NCBI RefSeq assembly: GCF_019145375.1
Contig: NZ_JAHSTX010000001.1
Span: 4,179,501-4,243,500 of the forward strand
Reading direction: 5' to 3'
Source of the DNA: Pseudomonas triticicola
GTDB lineage: Bacteria > Pseudomonadota > Gammaproteobacteria > Pseudomonadales > Pseudomonadaceae
DNA: 64,000 nucleotides
Shown here: positions 18,888 to 29,286 of the stretch, piece by piece
Layout: each line of letters begins with the position of its first letter
Numbering within the stretch: position 1 is the first letter of the stretch
Notes under the pieces: model-generated
The model's database searches: none
What the model was told of the DNA's origin: nothing
The model's input: the letters and a program-made list of their open reading frames with translations, nothing else
Program-made: the position numbers and the translations under genes

Positions 18888-18996
18888 GGCAGCGGCGCGG
18901 TCTGCGCGTCGTAGGTAACGGGCGCGCCAATTTGGCGACGGATGCTATGCACTGGTTTTAGGCTTTATCCGGATTTGTTCGCAAATCAGCGGACAT

Positions 18997-19026
18997 AAAA
19001 AAACCCCGCTGAATCAGCGGGGTTTT
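18997..19026. terminator. Two-way Rho-independent terminator, end of opgH
   Basis: AAAACCCCGCTGA pairs with TCAGCGGGGTTTT around a tight loop, with A- and T-runs on both sides. It ends opgGH on - and can also stop transcription from the chemoreceptor side. Confidence 0.88.
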
Positions 19027-19030
19027 CTCA

Positions 19031-21601
19031 TCAGGCCGGCTGAGCCTGCAGGCTCACCGGTCGCAGCGGCAGCAACGGCGCATGCGGATCGGCTTTCACC
19101 GAAGCGCGCCAGGCGTCCAGCCACTCAGCGTGACCTTCGGCCCAGACCTGCTCGTGCAGGCGTGCCAGTGCGACAGGGTCGCTGAGCAGTTGCAGGCGAT
19201 CATGGTTGTTCAGCCCGGCCGGGCCGACCTTGATCGCGTGACGCACACGTTCCTGACGCAGCCACTCGATCGGCTCGGCCTGGCCATGACGCGAGGTCGC
19301 CAGCGAGCACGCCAGGGCGTTCTGCTGAGGATCGACCACGGCGCGGACGAAGCCGTCGTTGAGGGCGTGATAGCGGTTTTCGTGGGTGTACTGATCGGTT
19401 GCCAGCAAGGCCTGTGGCGGATTGTATTCCTCAGGAATGAGGAACAGGCTCTCGTCACGGGTCTTCAGGCCCAGGCCGACACGGCTGGAGATCACCGATA
19501 CCGGGATCGACAGCATCAGCGAACCGACAATCGGCACCAGCCACCAGAGGAAGCTCGGGTTCAGCCAGATCACCAGCAGCGCCCACAAGAAGCCGAGCAA
19601 CGTCTGCGGACCGTGGCGCTTGACCGCTTCGCTCCACGGCGTCGAGTCGTCGTCACGCTGCGGCGAGTTCCAGGTCGCCGCCCAGCCGAGGAACGCGGCG
19701 AGGACGAAGCGGGTGTGGAATATCATCCGCACCGGCGCCAGCAGCATGGAGAACAGCATCTCCAGCAGCATCGACAGGGTCACCTTGAACTTGCCGCCGA
19801 ACTCTTTCGCGCCCTTGGCCCAGATCAGGATGATGCTCAACAGCTTCGGCAGGAACAGCAGCACGATGGTCGTCGAGAACAGCGCGATGGCCTTGTCCGG
19901 GTGCCATTGTGGCCACAGCGGATAGAGCTGGCGCGGTTCGAGGAAGTACTGCGGCTCCATCAGCGTGTTCACCGCCAGCAGCGCGGTCGACAACACCAGG
20001 AAGAAGAACCACAACGGCGCCGACAGGTAAGACATCACGCCGGTGAGGAACACCGCGCGGTGCACCGGGTGCATGCCCTTGACCAGGAACAGGCGGAAGT
20101 TCATCAGGTTGCCGTGGCACCAGCGACGGTCACGCTTGAGCTCGTCGAGCAGGTTCGGCGGCAGCTCTTCGTAACTGCCCGGCAGGTCGTAGGCAATCCA
20201 CACGCCCCAACCGGCACGGCGCATCAGCGCAGCTTCGACGAAGTCGTGGGAAAGGATTGCACCGGAGAACGCGCCCTTGCCCGGCAACGGCGCCAAAGCG
20301 CAGTGATCGATAAACGGCTTCATGCGGATGATCGCGTTGTGACCCCAGTAGTGGGATTCACCCAACTGCCAGAAGTGCAGACCGGCAGTAAACAGCGGGC
20401 CGTAAACGCGGGTCGCAAACTGCTGCATCCGCGCATACAGGGTGTCCATGCCCGACGCACGTGGCGCGGTCTGGATGATCCCGGCGTCCGGCGTGGCTTC
20501 CATCAGGCGCACCAGACTGGTCAGGCACTCGCCGCTCATCACCGAGTCGGCGTCGAGCACGACCATGTACTTGTAGTCACCACCCCAACGACGGCAGAAG
20601 TCGTCGAGGTTGCCGCTCTTGCGCTTCACACGACGGCGGCGACGGCGATAGAAGATCTTGCCGAAGCCCTTGGCCTCGCGGCAGACATCCAGCCAGGCCT
20701 GTTGCTCGGCGACGCAGATATCGGTGTCGTTACTGTCGCTGAGGACGAAAAAGTCGAAGCGATCCAGATCACCGGTGGCCGCTACCGATTCGAACGTCGC
20801 ACGCAGACCGGCGAATACACGCGGCACGTCTTCGTTGCAGATCGGCATTACCAGCGCAGTACGCGCATCTTTGGGAATCGGCTCGTTACCGGCGCTTTTC
20901 CCGGAGATACGGTATTTATCGTGGCCAGTGAGCAACTCGAGGAAGCCCATCAGCGCGGTCCAGAAGCCGGCCGAGACCCAGCAGAACAGAATCCCGAACA
21001 GAATCAGGATGCTGGTTTGCAGCGCATACGGCAGCACTTGCGTGGCAGTTTGCAGCAGCGGCTGATGCAGGACTTCTTCCAGATCGACGAACGACCAGCC
21101 CTGGTACGGCATGATGCCTTTCATGTACCAGCCGGCAACGATGGTCTGGCCGAGCATCAGCAGCAACAGAATGTAGCGGCGGATCGAACCGACGGTGCGC
21201 CAGCGCGCGGCCGGCAGGACATTGGCGTCCTTCGGCGGCTGCGGCGGGTTGGTGCGCCCGGTCAGACGGCGCCAGCCACGCACCAGGATATTGGTGCGCC
21301 ATGGCTCCGGCACGACCTTGGTGCGGCGAATCGGCGGGGTCGCCTTGAGGCTGACCCGACCACTGGCGTCGAGCATCAGCATTTCCGCTTCAGCCAGTTC
21401 TTCGGCAGTGCTCAGGGTCAGACGCTTGCCTACCGAAGCCTGGGCGGCTTCGGCAGGGGCGTCGAATGTCGAGGACGACAGGCGTTCATGCAGCTCGCTG
21501 AACGACTGGCAACCCGCGAGTTCCGCGCGTTGCTCGTCGGTCATCGGCAGATGCGCCAGATACTCGGACAGAGTCTCTGGCTGTACTGGTGAATTACTCA
21601 T
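19031..21601 (-). CDS. opgH: Glucans biosynthesis glucosyltransferase OpgH (MdoH)
   Basis: OpgH is the inner-membrane enzyme that builds the beta-glucan backbone of osmoregulated periplasmic glucans. The 856-residue product has an N-terminal cytoplasmic part, two spans, a large GT2 catalytic domain ([24 protein letters not shown]; and a closing DRRWCHGN motif near 505) and more membrane spans after it. The length is as in other pseudomonads. It overlaps the end of opgG by 8 bases, so translation is coupled, and ends at a strong terminator. Confidence 0.97.
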   Translation of the reverse strand: MSNSPVQPETLSEYLAHLPMTDEQRAELAGCQSFSELHERLSSSTFDAPAEAAQASVGKRLTLSTAEELAEAEMLMLDASGRVSLKATPPIRRTKVVPEPWRTNILVRGWRRLTGRTNPPQPPKDANVLPAARWRTVGSIRRYILLLLMLGQTIVAGWYMKGIMPYQGWSFVDLEEVLHQPLLQTATQVLPYALQTSILILFGILFCWVSAGFWTALMGFLELLTGHDKYRISGKSAGNEPIPKDARTALVMPICNEDVPRVFAGLRATFESVAATGDLDRFDFFVLSDSNDTDICVAEQQAWLDVCREAKGFGKIFYRRRRRRVKRKSGNLDDFCRRWGGDYKYMVVLDADSVMSGECLTSLVRLMEATPDAGIIQTAPRASGMDTLYARMQQFATRVYGPLFTAGLHFWQLGESHYWGHNAIIRMKPFIDHCALAPLPGKGAFSGAILSHDFVEAALMRRAGWGVWIAYDLPGSYEELPPNLLDELKRDRRWCHGNLMNFRLFLVKGMHPVHRAVFLTGVMSYLSAPLWFFFLVLSTALLAVNTLMEPQYFLEPRQLYPLWPQWHPDKAIALFSTTIVLLFLPKLLSIILIWAKGAKEFGGKFKVTLSMLLEMLFSMLLAPVRMIFHTRFVLAAFLGWAATWNSPQRDDDSTPWSEAVKRHGPQTLLGFLWALLVIWLNPSFLWWLVPIVGSLMLSIPVSVISSRVGLGLKTRDESLFLIPEEYNPPQALLATDQYTHENRYHALNDGFVRAVVDPQQNALACSLATSRHGQAEPIEWLRQERVRHAIKVGPAGLNNHDRLQLLSDPVALARLHEQVWAEGHAEWLDAWRASVKADPHAPLLPLRPVSLQAQPA

Positions 21602-23405
21602 CGGCAGGCAACTGATAGCTCCAGGTCTCGGTCAGGACTTCTTCAGTCGGCGCCGATTCCGGTGTGGCTGGGGCCGCGTCGGCAGCGACTGGCTGCTTGG
21701 CGTCTTTGTTGGCCTTGTCCTTGGCGTCGGCTGCAGGCTTGGCTTCAGCCTGTTTGGCTTCGGCGGCCTTGGCTTCCTTGTCGAGTTTTTCCTGTTGCTT
21801 GGCGGCAACCTTGTCAGCCTTGGCCACCGACGAATTGGACGCCGGCACCGATTTGCCCAGATCTGCGGTGACAACCGGCTGAACCAGGGCGGCGCGCATC
21901 TCGGTAGCCTTGCTGGCGTCCTTGATCTTCATCCGCAGGGTCAGGCGCCAGCCCTTGGTTTCCGGGTTGTAGCGCACGCTGTTCTCGACCAGTTCGGCGT
22001 TGTCACCGACGCTGACCTGACTGCGCACGTCGGCATCCGGCGTCAGTGCCGCCAGCGATGGACCTTCGAAGTCGACCAGATAGGCCACGCTGCCATCGGG
22101 CTGACGGATCAGGTTCGATTGCTTGACGTCACCGGTCGAACGCAGGGTCTGTGCCACCCAGGCGCTGTCCGGCGCGTGGAGTGCTGCTTCGTCCATGGTC
22201 CAGTGCATGCGGTAGGCGAAGTCCAGCGGCTGGCCTGGCTCCGGCATTTTTTCCGGGCTCCAGAACGCAACGATGTTGTCGTTGGTTTCGTCAGCGGTCG
22301 GAATCTCTACCAGATCGACAGTGCCCTTGCCCCACTCGCCCTTCGGCTCGATCCAGGCGCTTGGGCGCTTGTCGTAGCGGTCGTCGAGGTCTTCGTAGTG
22401 GCTGAAGTCACGACCACGCTGCAGCAGACCGAAACCACGCGGGTTCTCGACGCTGAAGTTGCTCACGGCCAAATGTTTCGGGTTGTTCAGTGGGCGCCAG
22501 ATCCACTCGCCGTTGCCGGCATGAATCGACAGACCGCTGGAGTCGTGCAGTTCACGACGGTAGTTGAGCACTTTCGACGGCTGGTTGGCGCCGAACAGGA
22601 ACATGCTGGTCAGCGGCGCGATACCCAGTTTGCCAACCTTGTCACGCAGGAACATCTGCGCTTTGACGTCGACGATGGTGTCGCTGCCCGGACGCAGGAT
22701 CAGACGGTAGGCACCAGTGGCACGCGGCGAGTCGAGCAGAGCAAAGATCACCAGGTGCTTGTCGCCCGGCTTGGGCTGCTGAATCCAGAACTCGCGGAAA
22801 CGCGGGAACTCTTCACCCGACGGCAGCGCAGTATCGATCGCCAGACCACGGGCCGACAGACCATAGGTGTGGCCCTTGCCGACGACGCGGAAGTAACTCG
22901 CGCCGAGCATGGTCATGATCTCGTCTTGCTTGTCGGCCTTGTTGATCGGGTACAGCACACGGAAACCGGCATAGCCCAGTTGTTCGGTGGCTTTCGGATC
23001 GAATTTCAGATCGCCGAAATCGAAGCGGCTCGGATCGTATTTGATCTCCGAGACGGTGTTCGCAGTGATTTCGTTGATTTTCACCGGTGTATCGAAGTGC
23101 ATACCCTGGTGATAGAAGGAGAGCTTGAACGGCGTCTTCTGATCGGCCCACTCAGCCTTTTCGGTGAGGAAGCGGATCTTCTGGTAGTCCGCGAACTTCA
23201 TTTCGCGGAATTCGTTCGGCAGGTTGCTGCGCGGGGCTTCGAACTTCTGCCCGGCCAGCTCTTTGGCCTTGGCCGATACGTCGTCAAGATTGAACGCCCA
23301 AAGCTGACCGGCGCTGAGCAGGCACAGGAGCGCCGAACCCGCTACCAGAGCACTTCGCATGCGTTTGGCAGACATTTTTGCTGCATTACAGGGACTAACA
23401 ATCAC
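21594..23405 (-). CDS. opgG: Glucans biosynthesis protein OpgG (MdoG), with long charged tail
   Basis: OpgG is the periplasmic protein that acts with OpgH in forming the branched glucan. I start it at GTG 23405 ([18 protein letters not shown]), preceded by GAGGG; an ATG ten codons later is the alternative. A signal peptide follows ([19 protein letters not shown], cleavage near AFNLDD). The family body is clear: [50 protein letters not shown]. The protein is 603 residues, longer than E. coli OpgG, because of a C-terminal Lys/Ala/Glu-rich segment of about 80 residues with no clear fold. Confidence 0.95.
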   Translation of the reverse strand: MIVSPCNAAKMSAKRMRSALVAGSALLCLLSAGQLWAFNLDDVSAKAKELAGQKFEAPRSNLPNEFREMKFADYQKIRFLTEKAEWADQKTPFKLSFYHQGMHFDTPVKINEITANTVSEIKYDPSRFDFGDLKFDPKATEQLGYAGFRVLYPINKADKQDEIMTMLGASYFRVVGKGHTYGLSARGLAIDTALPSGEEFPRFREFWIQQPKPGDKHLVIFALLDSPRATGAYRLILRPGSDTIVDVKAQMFLRDKVGKLGIAPLTSMFLFGANQPSKVLNYRRELHDSSGLSIHAGNGEWIWRPLNNPKHLAVSNFSVENPRGFGLLQRGRDFSHYEDLDDRYDKRPSAWIEPKGEWGKGTVDLVEIPTADETNDNIVAFWSPEKMPEPGQPLDFAYRMHWTMDEAALHAPDSAWVAQTLRSTGDVKQSNLIRQPDGSVAYLVDFEGPSLAALTPDADVRSQVSVGDNAELVENSVRYNPETKGWRLTLRMKIKDASKATEMRAALVQPVVTADLGKSVPASNSSVAKADKVAAKQQEKLDKEAKAAEAKQAEAKPAADAKDKANKDAKQPVAADAAPATPESAPTEEVLTETWSYQLPADE

Positions 23406-23725
23406 GAGCAACCCTCGCCGAAAACAGATCAATAAACCAACGGCCAGATGAAGTGCCTTTAGGGTTTTCGGCAGTGAAAAACCGACCTTTCAGGGCACCC
23501 TTGCCAAGTTGGCGAGCATTGTTCCGACTCCGCCGGGGCAAAATGATTCCCCAATCGGATCCAGACAAGTCTCTACCTAAGTCAAAACGGATCAACGAAT
23601 GTCGATCCCCGCAGCGCGCGATTATCTAGTAGCCCGGATGACAACGCATCAGGGGTAACAAAGTATTTATCGCGAAAACAGCCTAAAAACAGTCGAAATT
23701 GCCGAAAAACATGTTTCAGGCACTG
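23406..23725. other. 320-base intergenic region upstream of opgG
   Basis: No gene or repeat of the five families is visible. It must hold the opgGH promoter on -; the stretch is less GC-rich than its surroundings, with several A/T runs. dtd ends at its right-hand edge. I could not identify a convincing -35/-10 pair. Confidence 0.5.
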
Positions 23726-24163
23726 TCAGGTCTGTAACAGGAAGGTTACCGGGCCATCGTTGACCAGGTGCACCTGCATATCGGCGCCGAATCTACCTGA
23801 TGCCACAGTGCCATGCACCTGTTTCGCCTGACTCAATAAATAGTCGAACAATTCTTCACCCAGCGCCGGCGGTGCGGCCGTGGAAAAGCTCGGACGTAGG
23901 CCGTTTTTGGTGTCGGCGGCGAGGGTGAACTGAGAGACCAGCAGCAACCCGCCACCCACATCCGCCAGGGACAGATTCATCTTGCCCTCGGCGTCACTGA
24001 ATACCCGATAGTTAAGCAGCTTATGCAGAAGTTTGTCGGCGCTGGTACGCGTGTCGTCGGGTTCTACCGCCACCAGCACCAGCAAACCTTGATCGACCGC
24101 GCCGACAACCTCGTCGGCGACCTCTACCCGCGCGCCGCGTACGCGTTGCAACAGCGCCTTCAT
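23726..24163 (-). CDS. dtd: D-aminoacyl-tRNA deacylase
   Basis: Dtd removes D-amino acids wrongly loaded on tRNA. The 145-residue product has the start [15 protein letters not shown], the catalytic SQFTLAAD loop and the closing [11 protein letters not shown] with the cross-subunit Gly-Pro motif. Its ATG overlaps the TGA of pip, so the two are co-transcribed. Confidence 0.97.
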   Translation of the reverse strand: MKALLQRVRGARVEVADEVVGAVDQGLLVLVAVEPDDTRTSADKLLHKLLNYRVFSDAEGKMNLSLADVGGGLLLVSQFTLAADTKNGLRPSFSTAAPPALGEELFDYLLSQAKQVHGTVASGRFGADMQVHLVNDGPVTFLLQT

Positions 24164-25131
24164 GCTTCTTCGAGCGGCAGGTCGAGCAGGCGCTGGGCCA
24201 TTTTGCTCGCGGCGCGCACCAGCGCATCGGTGATGCCCGGCTCGGACGCGGCGTGGCCGGCGTCGCGGATCACCTGCAATTCACTGTTCGGCCAGGCCTG
24301 ATGCAATTCCCAGGCGTTGTCGAGCGGGCAGATCACGTCGTAGCGACCGTGAATGATCACGCCGGGCAGATGAGCGATCTTGCCCATGTCGCGAATCAGC
24401 TGGTTAGGTTCAAGGAAGGCATTGTTGGTGAAGTAGTGGCATTCGATCCGCGCGATCGACAGCGCACGTTGCGGCTCGGAGAAACGATCGACCACCAGCG
24501 GGTTCGGGCGCAGGGTCGCGGTGCGCCCTTCCCAGGTCGACCACGCCTTCGCCGCATGCATCTGGGCGATCTGGTCGTTGCCGGTCAGGCGTTTGTGGAA
24601 AGCGTTGAGCAGGTCGTCGCGCTCGTCCAGCGGGATCGGCGCGATGTAGTCCTGCCAGTAATCGGGGAACAGACGGCTGGCGCCGGCCTGGTAGAACCAT
24701 TCGATTTCCTGCGGACGGCAGAGAAAGATCCCGCGCAGAATCAGACCGTGGACCCGCTCCGGGTGGGTTTGCGCGTAGGCCAGCGCCAGGGTCGAACCCC
24801 ATGAGCCGCCGAACAGCACCCATTTTTCAATGCCCAGATGTTTGCGGATGCGCTCGAGATCCTCGACCAGATCCCAGGTGGTGTTGTTTTCCAGGCTCGC
24901 GTGCGGGGTGGAGCGACCGCAGCCGCGCTGGTCGAAGGTGACGATGCGATACAGATTCGGATCGAAATAGCGCCGGCTCTGGGCATCGCAACCGGCGCCC
25001 GGGCCACCGTGGATGAACACCACCGGTAAACCCTCCGGCGAGCCGCTTTCATCGACGTACAGCGTATGGGTGTCATCGACAGCCAGATCGTGCCGGGCGT
25101 GGGGTTTGATCTGCGGAAACAAAGTCTGCAT
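24160..25131 (-). CDS. pip: Proline iminopeptidase
   Basis: Pip releases N-terminal proline from peptides in the cytoplasm. The 323-residue alpha/beta hydrolase has the HGGPGAGCD oxyanion segment (41-49), DQRGCGRS, the nucleophile elbow GGSWGS (Ser110), an Asp in GRYDVICP and a His in DAGHAASEP. This is the peptidase S33 arrangement. It precedes and overlaps dtd. Confidence 0.96.
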   Translation of the reverse strand: MQTLFPQIKPHARHDLAVDDTHTLYVDESGSPEGLPVVFIHGGPGAGCDAQSRRYFDPNLYRIVTFDQRGCGRSTPHASLENNTTWDLVEDLERIRKHLGIEKWVLFGGSWGSTLALAYAQTHPERVHGLILRGIFLCRPQEIEWFYQAGASRLFPDYWQDYIAPIPLDERDDLLNAFHKRLTGNDQIAQMHAAKAWSTWEGRTATLRPNPLVVDRFSEPQRALSIARIECHYFTNNAFLEPNQLIRDMGKIAHLPGVIIHGRYDVICPLDNAWELHQAWPNSELQVIRDAGHAASEPGITDALVRAASKMAQRLLDLPLEEA

Positions 25132-25279
25132 TGCGCGCTCCGTAAGGGGTCGAGGTCATCCCTGGGGGGGACTCGTATTATTCTGCCGTTGGGCATCATA
25201 AACCCGATTTGCGTCAATGAGCATGCCTGTGCGCTGTCACCGTTTGTCAGCCATCACCCTCACGGGCTGAACGCGATCC

Positions 25280-25369
25280 TGTGGGAGCGAGCCTGCTCGC
25301 GAACGCGGTGTGTCATTCAGCCTGGTTGTCGGCTGAACGGATGCCTTCGCGAGCAGGCTCGCTCCCACA
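25280..25369. repeat. Family A REP pair, copy 4
   Basis: Opposed TGTGGGAGCGAGCCTGCTCG arms lie directly against the stop codon of hutG (stop at 25374-25376), so it marks the end of the hut transcript. Confidence 0.9.
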
Positions 25370-25373
25370 GGGG

Positions 25374-26177
25374 TTATGCGCTGTAGTGAGATTTTGCCCA
25401 GGCCAGATAGCCCTGCAGCAATTCCCTGAGCACCACCCGCGTCGGTTCGGCCAGGTCGGCGCGGTAGCGGAACGGTTCGAACTCTTCCATGTAGGTGGAC
25501 TGGCACAGTTCCAGCTGCACGGCGTGGATGTTCTGCGCCGGGTCGCCGTACTGGCGGGTGATGTGGCCGCCCTTGAAGCGACCGTTGAGCACGTGGGTAA
25601 ACTGCTCGTGCCGCGCGCAGATCGCTTCCAGTTGACTGGCCAATTGCGGATCACAGCTGGCGCCATTGAAGGTGCCGAGGTTGAAGTCCGGCAACTTGCC
25701 GTCGAACAGATGCGGGATGATCGAGCGGATCGAGTGCGCATCGAACAACAGCGCGTAGCCGAATTCGGCTTTCAATCGCGCCAGTTCCTCCTGCAAGGTG
25801 CGGTGATACGGCGTCCAGATCTGCTCCAGGTAAGTCGCGCGCTCCTCTTTCGACGGCTCCAGACCTTGCTGAAACAACGGAATACCGTCGAACAACGTCG
25901 CCGGATACAACCCGGTGGTCGCCCCGGCATACAACGGCTTGTCGTCGGACGGCCGGTTGAGGTCGATGACGAAGCGCGAATACTCAGCCGCCAGGGTGCT
26001 GGCGCCCAGTTCCTCGGCAAAATCGTAGAGCTGCGGGATATGCCAGTCGGTGTCCGGCAGGCTTTTCGCCGCGGGGATCAGCCCGGCCTCGACCGTTGGG
26101 GTCAGACGCACGCCGGCGTGGGGCATGCTGATCAGCAGCGGCACGTGACCTTGTTTGAAACTCAGAACCTTGTCCAC
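25374..26177 (-). CDS. hutG: N-formylglutamate deformylase HutG
   Basis: HutG splits N-formylglutamate to glutamate and formate, the last step of the five-step histidine pathway. The 267-residue product starts at GTG 26177 (MDKVLSFKQGHVPLLISMPHAG), with TAGGAGG upstream. Family motifs are PHAGVRL, DLNRPSDD, LLFDAHSIRS and the C-terminal HAVQLELCQSTYMEE. hutI ends 10 bases before it. The enzyme completes the route that runs through HutF, which forms formylglutamate and ammonia. Confidence 0.96.
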   Translation of the reverse strand: MDKVLSFKQGHVPLLISMPHAGVRLTPTVEAGLIPAAKSLPDTDWHIPQLYDFAEELGASTLAAEYSRFVIDLNRPSDDKPLYAGATTGLYPATLFDGIPLFQQGLEPSKEERATYLEQIWTPYHRTLQEELARLKAEFGYALLFDAHSIRSIIPHLFDGKLPDFNLGTFNGASCDPQLASQLEAICARHEQFTHVLNGRFKGGHITRQYGDPAQNIHAVQLELCQSTYMEEFEPFRYRADLAEPTRVVLRELLQGYLAWAKSHYSA

Positions 26178-26187
26178 AACCGCCCTC

Positions 26188-27393
26188 CTAGAAATTCGAT
26201 TCGACGCCGTGACGCACGACGCGCTTGTCCAGATCGCCACCGAGCCAATAGGCCAGATCCGCCGGACGCTCGATGTCCCACGCCACGAAATCGGCGACCT
26301 TGCCAACCTCCAGCGAGCCATGGGTAAGCGCCATGCCCAGCGCCTGCGCGGCATGGATGGTCGCCCCGGCCAGAGCTTCTTCCGGGGTCATGCGGAAACA
26401 GGTGCAGGCCATGTTCAGCATCAGGCGCAACGACAGCGCAGGCGAGGTGCCGGGGTTGAGGTCGCTGGCGATGGCGATTTTCACCTTGTGTTTGCGCAGC
26501 GCGTCCATCGGCGGCAATTGGGTTTCGCGCAGGAAGTAGAACGCGCCGGGCAGCAGGACTGCGACGGTGTCGGCGGCGGCCATGGCGATGGCATCGTCTT
26601 CGTCCATGAATTCCAGATGATCGGCGGACAAGGCTTTGTAGCGCGCGGCGAGGCTGGAGCCGTGCAGCGAGGACAATTGCTCGGCATGCAGCTTTACCGG
26701 CAGACCGAGTTGTTGCGCGGCGACGAAGACCCGCTCGACCTGCTCCGGCGAAAACGCCAGGTATTCGCAGAACGCATCCACAGCGTCGATCAGACCCTCG
26801 GCAGCGAGGGCCGGGAGCATTTGCTTGCAGACCAGATCGATGTAATCGTCGGCGCGATCCTTGTACTCCGGCGGCAACGCGTGCGCCGCCAGGCAAGTGC
26901 TGCGCACACTTATCGGCAGCTCTTCGGCCAAGCGCCGGATGACCCGCAGCAGCTTGCGCTCGTTGGCCAGATCGAGACCGTAGCCGGATTTCATTTCCAC
27001 CGTGGTCACGCCGTCGCGCATCAGGCTTTTCAGGCGTTTGGCGGCGCTGGCGAACAGCTCGTCCTCAGTGGCTTCGCGAGTGGCGCGCACGGTGCTGGCG
27101 ATGCCGCCGCCCTGCGCGGCGATCTCGGCATAGCTGACGCCTTGCAGACGCTGCTCGAATTCGCCGCTGCGGTTGCCGCCGAACACGGTGTGGGTGTGGC
27201 AGTCGATCAGACCGGGGGTGACCCACGCACCCTGCAAATCATTGACCGCCGGGTATTCGCCGGACGGCAATTGAGTGCGTGGGCCGAGCCACTCGATCAG
27301 CGTGCCGGACGTCACGATCGCGGCATCCTCGATGATCGAATAGGCGCCGTTGGCCATGGTTGCGACGTGGCAGTGTTGCCAGAGGGTTTTCAC
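26188..27393 (-). CDS. hutI: Imidazolonepropionase HutI
   Basis: HutI hydrolyses imidazolone-5-propionate to formiminoglutamate, the third histidine step. The 401-residue amidohydrolase has the metal motif [18 protein letters not shown], the later [18 protein letters not shown] and [10 protein letters not shown] motifs. It lies directly before hutG. A family C repeat separates it from hutH upstream. Confidence 0.97.
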   Translation of the reverse strand: MKTLWQHCHVATMANGAYSIIEDAAIVTSGTLIEWLGPRTQLPSGEYPAVNDLQGAWVTPGLIDCHTHTVFGGNRSGEFEQRLQGVSYAEIAAQGGGIASTVRATREATEDELFASAAKRLKSLMRDGVTTVEMKSGYGLDLANERKLLRVIRRLAEELPISVRSTCLAAHALPPEYKDRADDYIDLVCKQMLPALAAEGLIDAVDAFCEYLAFSPEQVERVFVAAQQLGLPVKLHAEQLSSLHGSSLAARYKALSADHLEFMDEDDAIAMAAADTVAVLLPGAFYFLRETQLPPMDALRKHKVKIAIASDLNPGTSPALSLRLMLNMACTCFRMTPEEALAGATIHAAQALGMALTHGSLEVGKVADFVAWDIERPADLAYWLGGDLDKRVVRHGVESNF

Positions 27394-27436
27394 TGTTGGC
27401 CTCCGTTTGGGTTTGTATGGTGAGCAGCCTCAAAAG

Positions 27437-27598
27437 CCCCTCACCCTAGCCCTCTCCCAAAGGGAGAGGGGACTGACCGTGTTGTTCTGTCGAGATATGC
27501 CGACCTGAAATTTCTCAGCCGAACTCACGTTGCGAAAACAATGAAGATCGGCTCCCTTCCCCCTCTCCCCCTTGGGGGAGAGGGCTGGGGTGAGGGGG
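27437..27598. repeat. Family C element, copy 2, inside the hut gene run
   Basis: It starts CCCCTCACCCTAGCCCTCTC and ends with the inverted GGGGGAGAGGGCTGGGGTGA. It is about 162 bases long and lies between hutH and hutI in the middle of the hut run, so it is probably transcribed. Confidence 0.75.
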
Positions 27599-27637
27599 AT
27601 CGATTTCACTAACCATACAAATCTCCCCGTAAAGCGC

Positions 27638-29170
27638 TTACAAACTAGGCAACAACTGCCCAGCAACAAGCTCGGTCAAGCACCGCGACGCCAGCAATTG
27701 CGTCGCCGCATTGATGTCCGGCGCAAAGAAGCGGTCCTTTTCATAGAACGGCACTTCCTTGCGCAAAATCGCCCGTGCCTGTTCCAGCTTCGGCGAGGTC
27801 TTCAGGCCGTTGCGCAGATCCAGCCCCTGCACCGCCGCCAGCCATTCCACAGCGAGAATGCCGCGAGTGTTCTCGGCCATTTCCCACAGACGCTTGCCCG
27901 CCGCCGGGGCCATCGATACGTGATCTTCCTGGTTGGCCGAGGTCGGCAGGCTGTCCACCGAATGTGGATGGGACAGCGCCTTGTTTTCGCTGGCCAACGC
28001 CGCAGCGGTGACCTGGGCGATCATGAAACCGGAGTTCACTCCGCCATTGGCCACCAGGAACGGCGGCAGTTGCGACATGTGCTTGTCCATCATCAGCGAG
28101 ATGCGCCGCTCGCTCAGCGAGCCGATTTCAGCGATGGCCAGGGCCATGTTGTCAGCGGCCATGGCCACTGGTTCGGCGTGGAAGTTGCCGCCGGAAATCA
28201 CGTCGCCTTCGGCGGCGAATACCAGCGGGTTGTCGGAAACTGCGTTGGCTTCCACCGCCAGCACTTCAGCGGCCTGGCGGAACTGGGTCAGGCAGGCGCC
28301 CATGACTTGCGGCTGGCAGCGCAGCGAATACGGGTCCTGAACCTTGTCGCAATTCTGGTGCGAGGCGGAGACTTCGCTGCGCTCACCGAGCAGATCGCGA
28401 TAAGCCGCAGCGGCGTCGATCTGCCCTTTCTGCCCACGTGCAGCGTGAATGCGCGCGTCGAACGGCGAGCGCGAACCCAGCACGGCTTCAACAGTAAGAC
28501 TGCCCAGCGCCACTGCACCGGCAAACAGATCCTCGCCTTCGAACAAACCGCGCAGCGCAAAGGCTGTGGAAACCTGGGTACCGTTGAGCAGCGCCAGACC
28601 TTCTTTAGCCGCTAACGTCAGCGGCGCCAGGCCGGCGACTTTCAGTGCTTCGGTGGCTTCAAGCCATTCGCCCTTGTAGCGCGCCTTGCCCTCGCCCAGC
28701 AGCACCAGCGACATGTGCGCCAACGGCGCCAGATCCCCCGACGCACCGACCGAACCTTTCAGCGGAATGTGCGGATAGACCTCGGCATTGATCAGCGCGA
28801 TCAGCGCATCGATCACCTGCCGACGGATCCCGGAGAAACCGCGACTGAGGCTGTTGACCTTGAGCACCATGATCAGTCGCACCAGCTCATCGCTGATCGG
28901 CTGGCCGACCCCGGCCGCGTGCGAAAGCACCAGCGAACGCTGCAGGTTTTCCAGGTCTTCACTGGCGATGCGCGTCGAGGCCAGCAGGCCGAAACCGGTG
29001 TTGATGCCGTAGGCGGTGCGGTTCTCGGCGAGGATCTGCTCGACGCAGGCAACGCTGGCTTCGATCTGCGCGCTGGCGCTGTTATCGAGGGTCAGTGTGA
29101 CCGGGTTCTGGTAGACGTCACGCAGTTGGGCCAGGCTCAGTTGGCCGGGGATCAGATTCAGCGCAGTCAT
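27638..29170 (-). CDS. hutH: Histidine ammonia-lyase HutH
   Basis: HutH removes ammonia from histidine to give urocanate, the first step. The 510-residue product starts [10 protein letters not shown] at ATG 29170 with CAGGAG upstream. The MIO cofactor triad is present: [11 protein letters not shown], Ala143-Ser144-Gly145. Other active-site residues are Tyr54 (YGINTGFG), Asn in LLNGTQ, Tyr and Arg in [11 protein letters not shown], and Glu in QEDHVSM. This is the true histidase of the locus, in contrast to its neighbour at 29287-30810. Confidence 0.98.
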   Translation of the reverse strand: MTALNLIPGQLSLAQLRDVYQNPVTLTLDNSASAQIEASVACVEQILAENRTAYGINTGFGLLASTRIASEDLENLQRSLVLSHAAGVGQPISDELVRLIMVLKVNSLSRGFSGIRRQVIDALIALINAEVYPHIPLKGSVGASGDLAPLAHMSLVLLGEGKARYKGEWLEATEALKVAGLAPLTLAAKEGLALLNGTQVSTAFALRGLFEGEDLFAGAVALGSLTVEAVLGSRSPFDARIHAARGQKGQIDAAAAYRDLLGERSEVSASHQNCDKVQDPYSLRCQPQVMGACLTQFRQAAEVLAVEANAVSDNPLVFAAEGDVISGGNFHAEPVAMAADNMALAIAEIGSLSERRISLMMDKHMSQLPPFLVANGGVNSGFMIAQVTAAALASENKALSHPHSVDSLPTSANQEDHVSMAPAAGKRLWEMAENTRGILAVEWLAAVQGLDLRNGLKTSPKLEQARAILRKEVPFYEKDRFFAPDINAATQLLASRCLTELVAGQLLPSL

Positions 29171-29286
29171 TAAAATGCTCCTGTCAGGCATTGTTATTAA
29201 CTACCAGTCGCTCCGGAGCATTCCGTTATCCGTCGCTTCTCGTCTTGTGAACGATCCACGCCTTGGCACGCTGGTATGGGTAGTTG

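Noticed and set aside
19082..21592. An open frame of 836 codons on + opposite opgH
   Set aside because: It is antisense to the clear OpgH protein, has a composition full of Arg, Gln and His typical of mirror frames in GC-rich genes, and matches no family.
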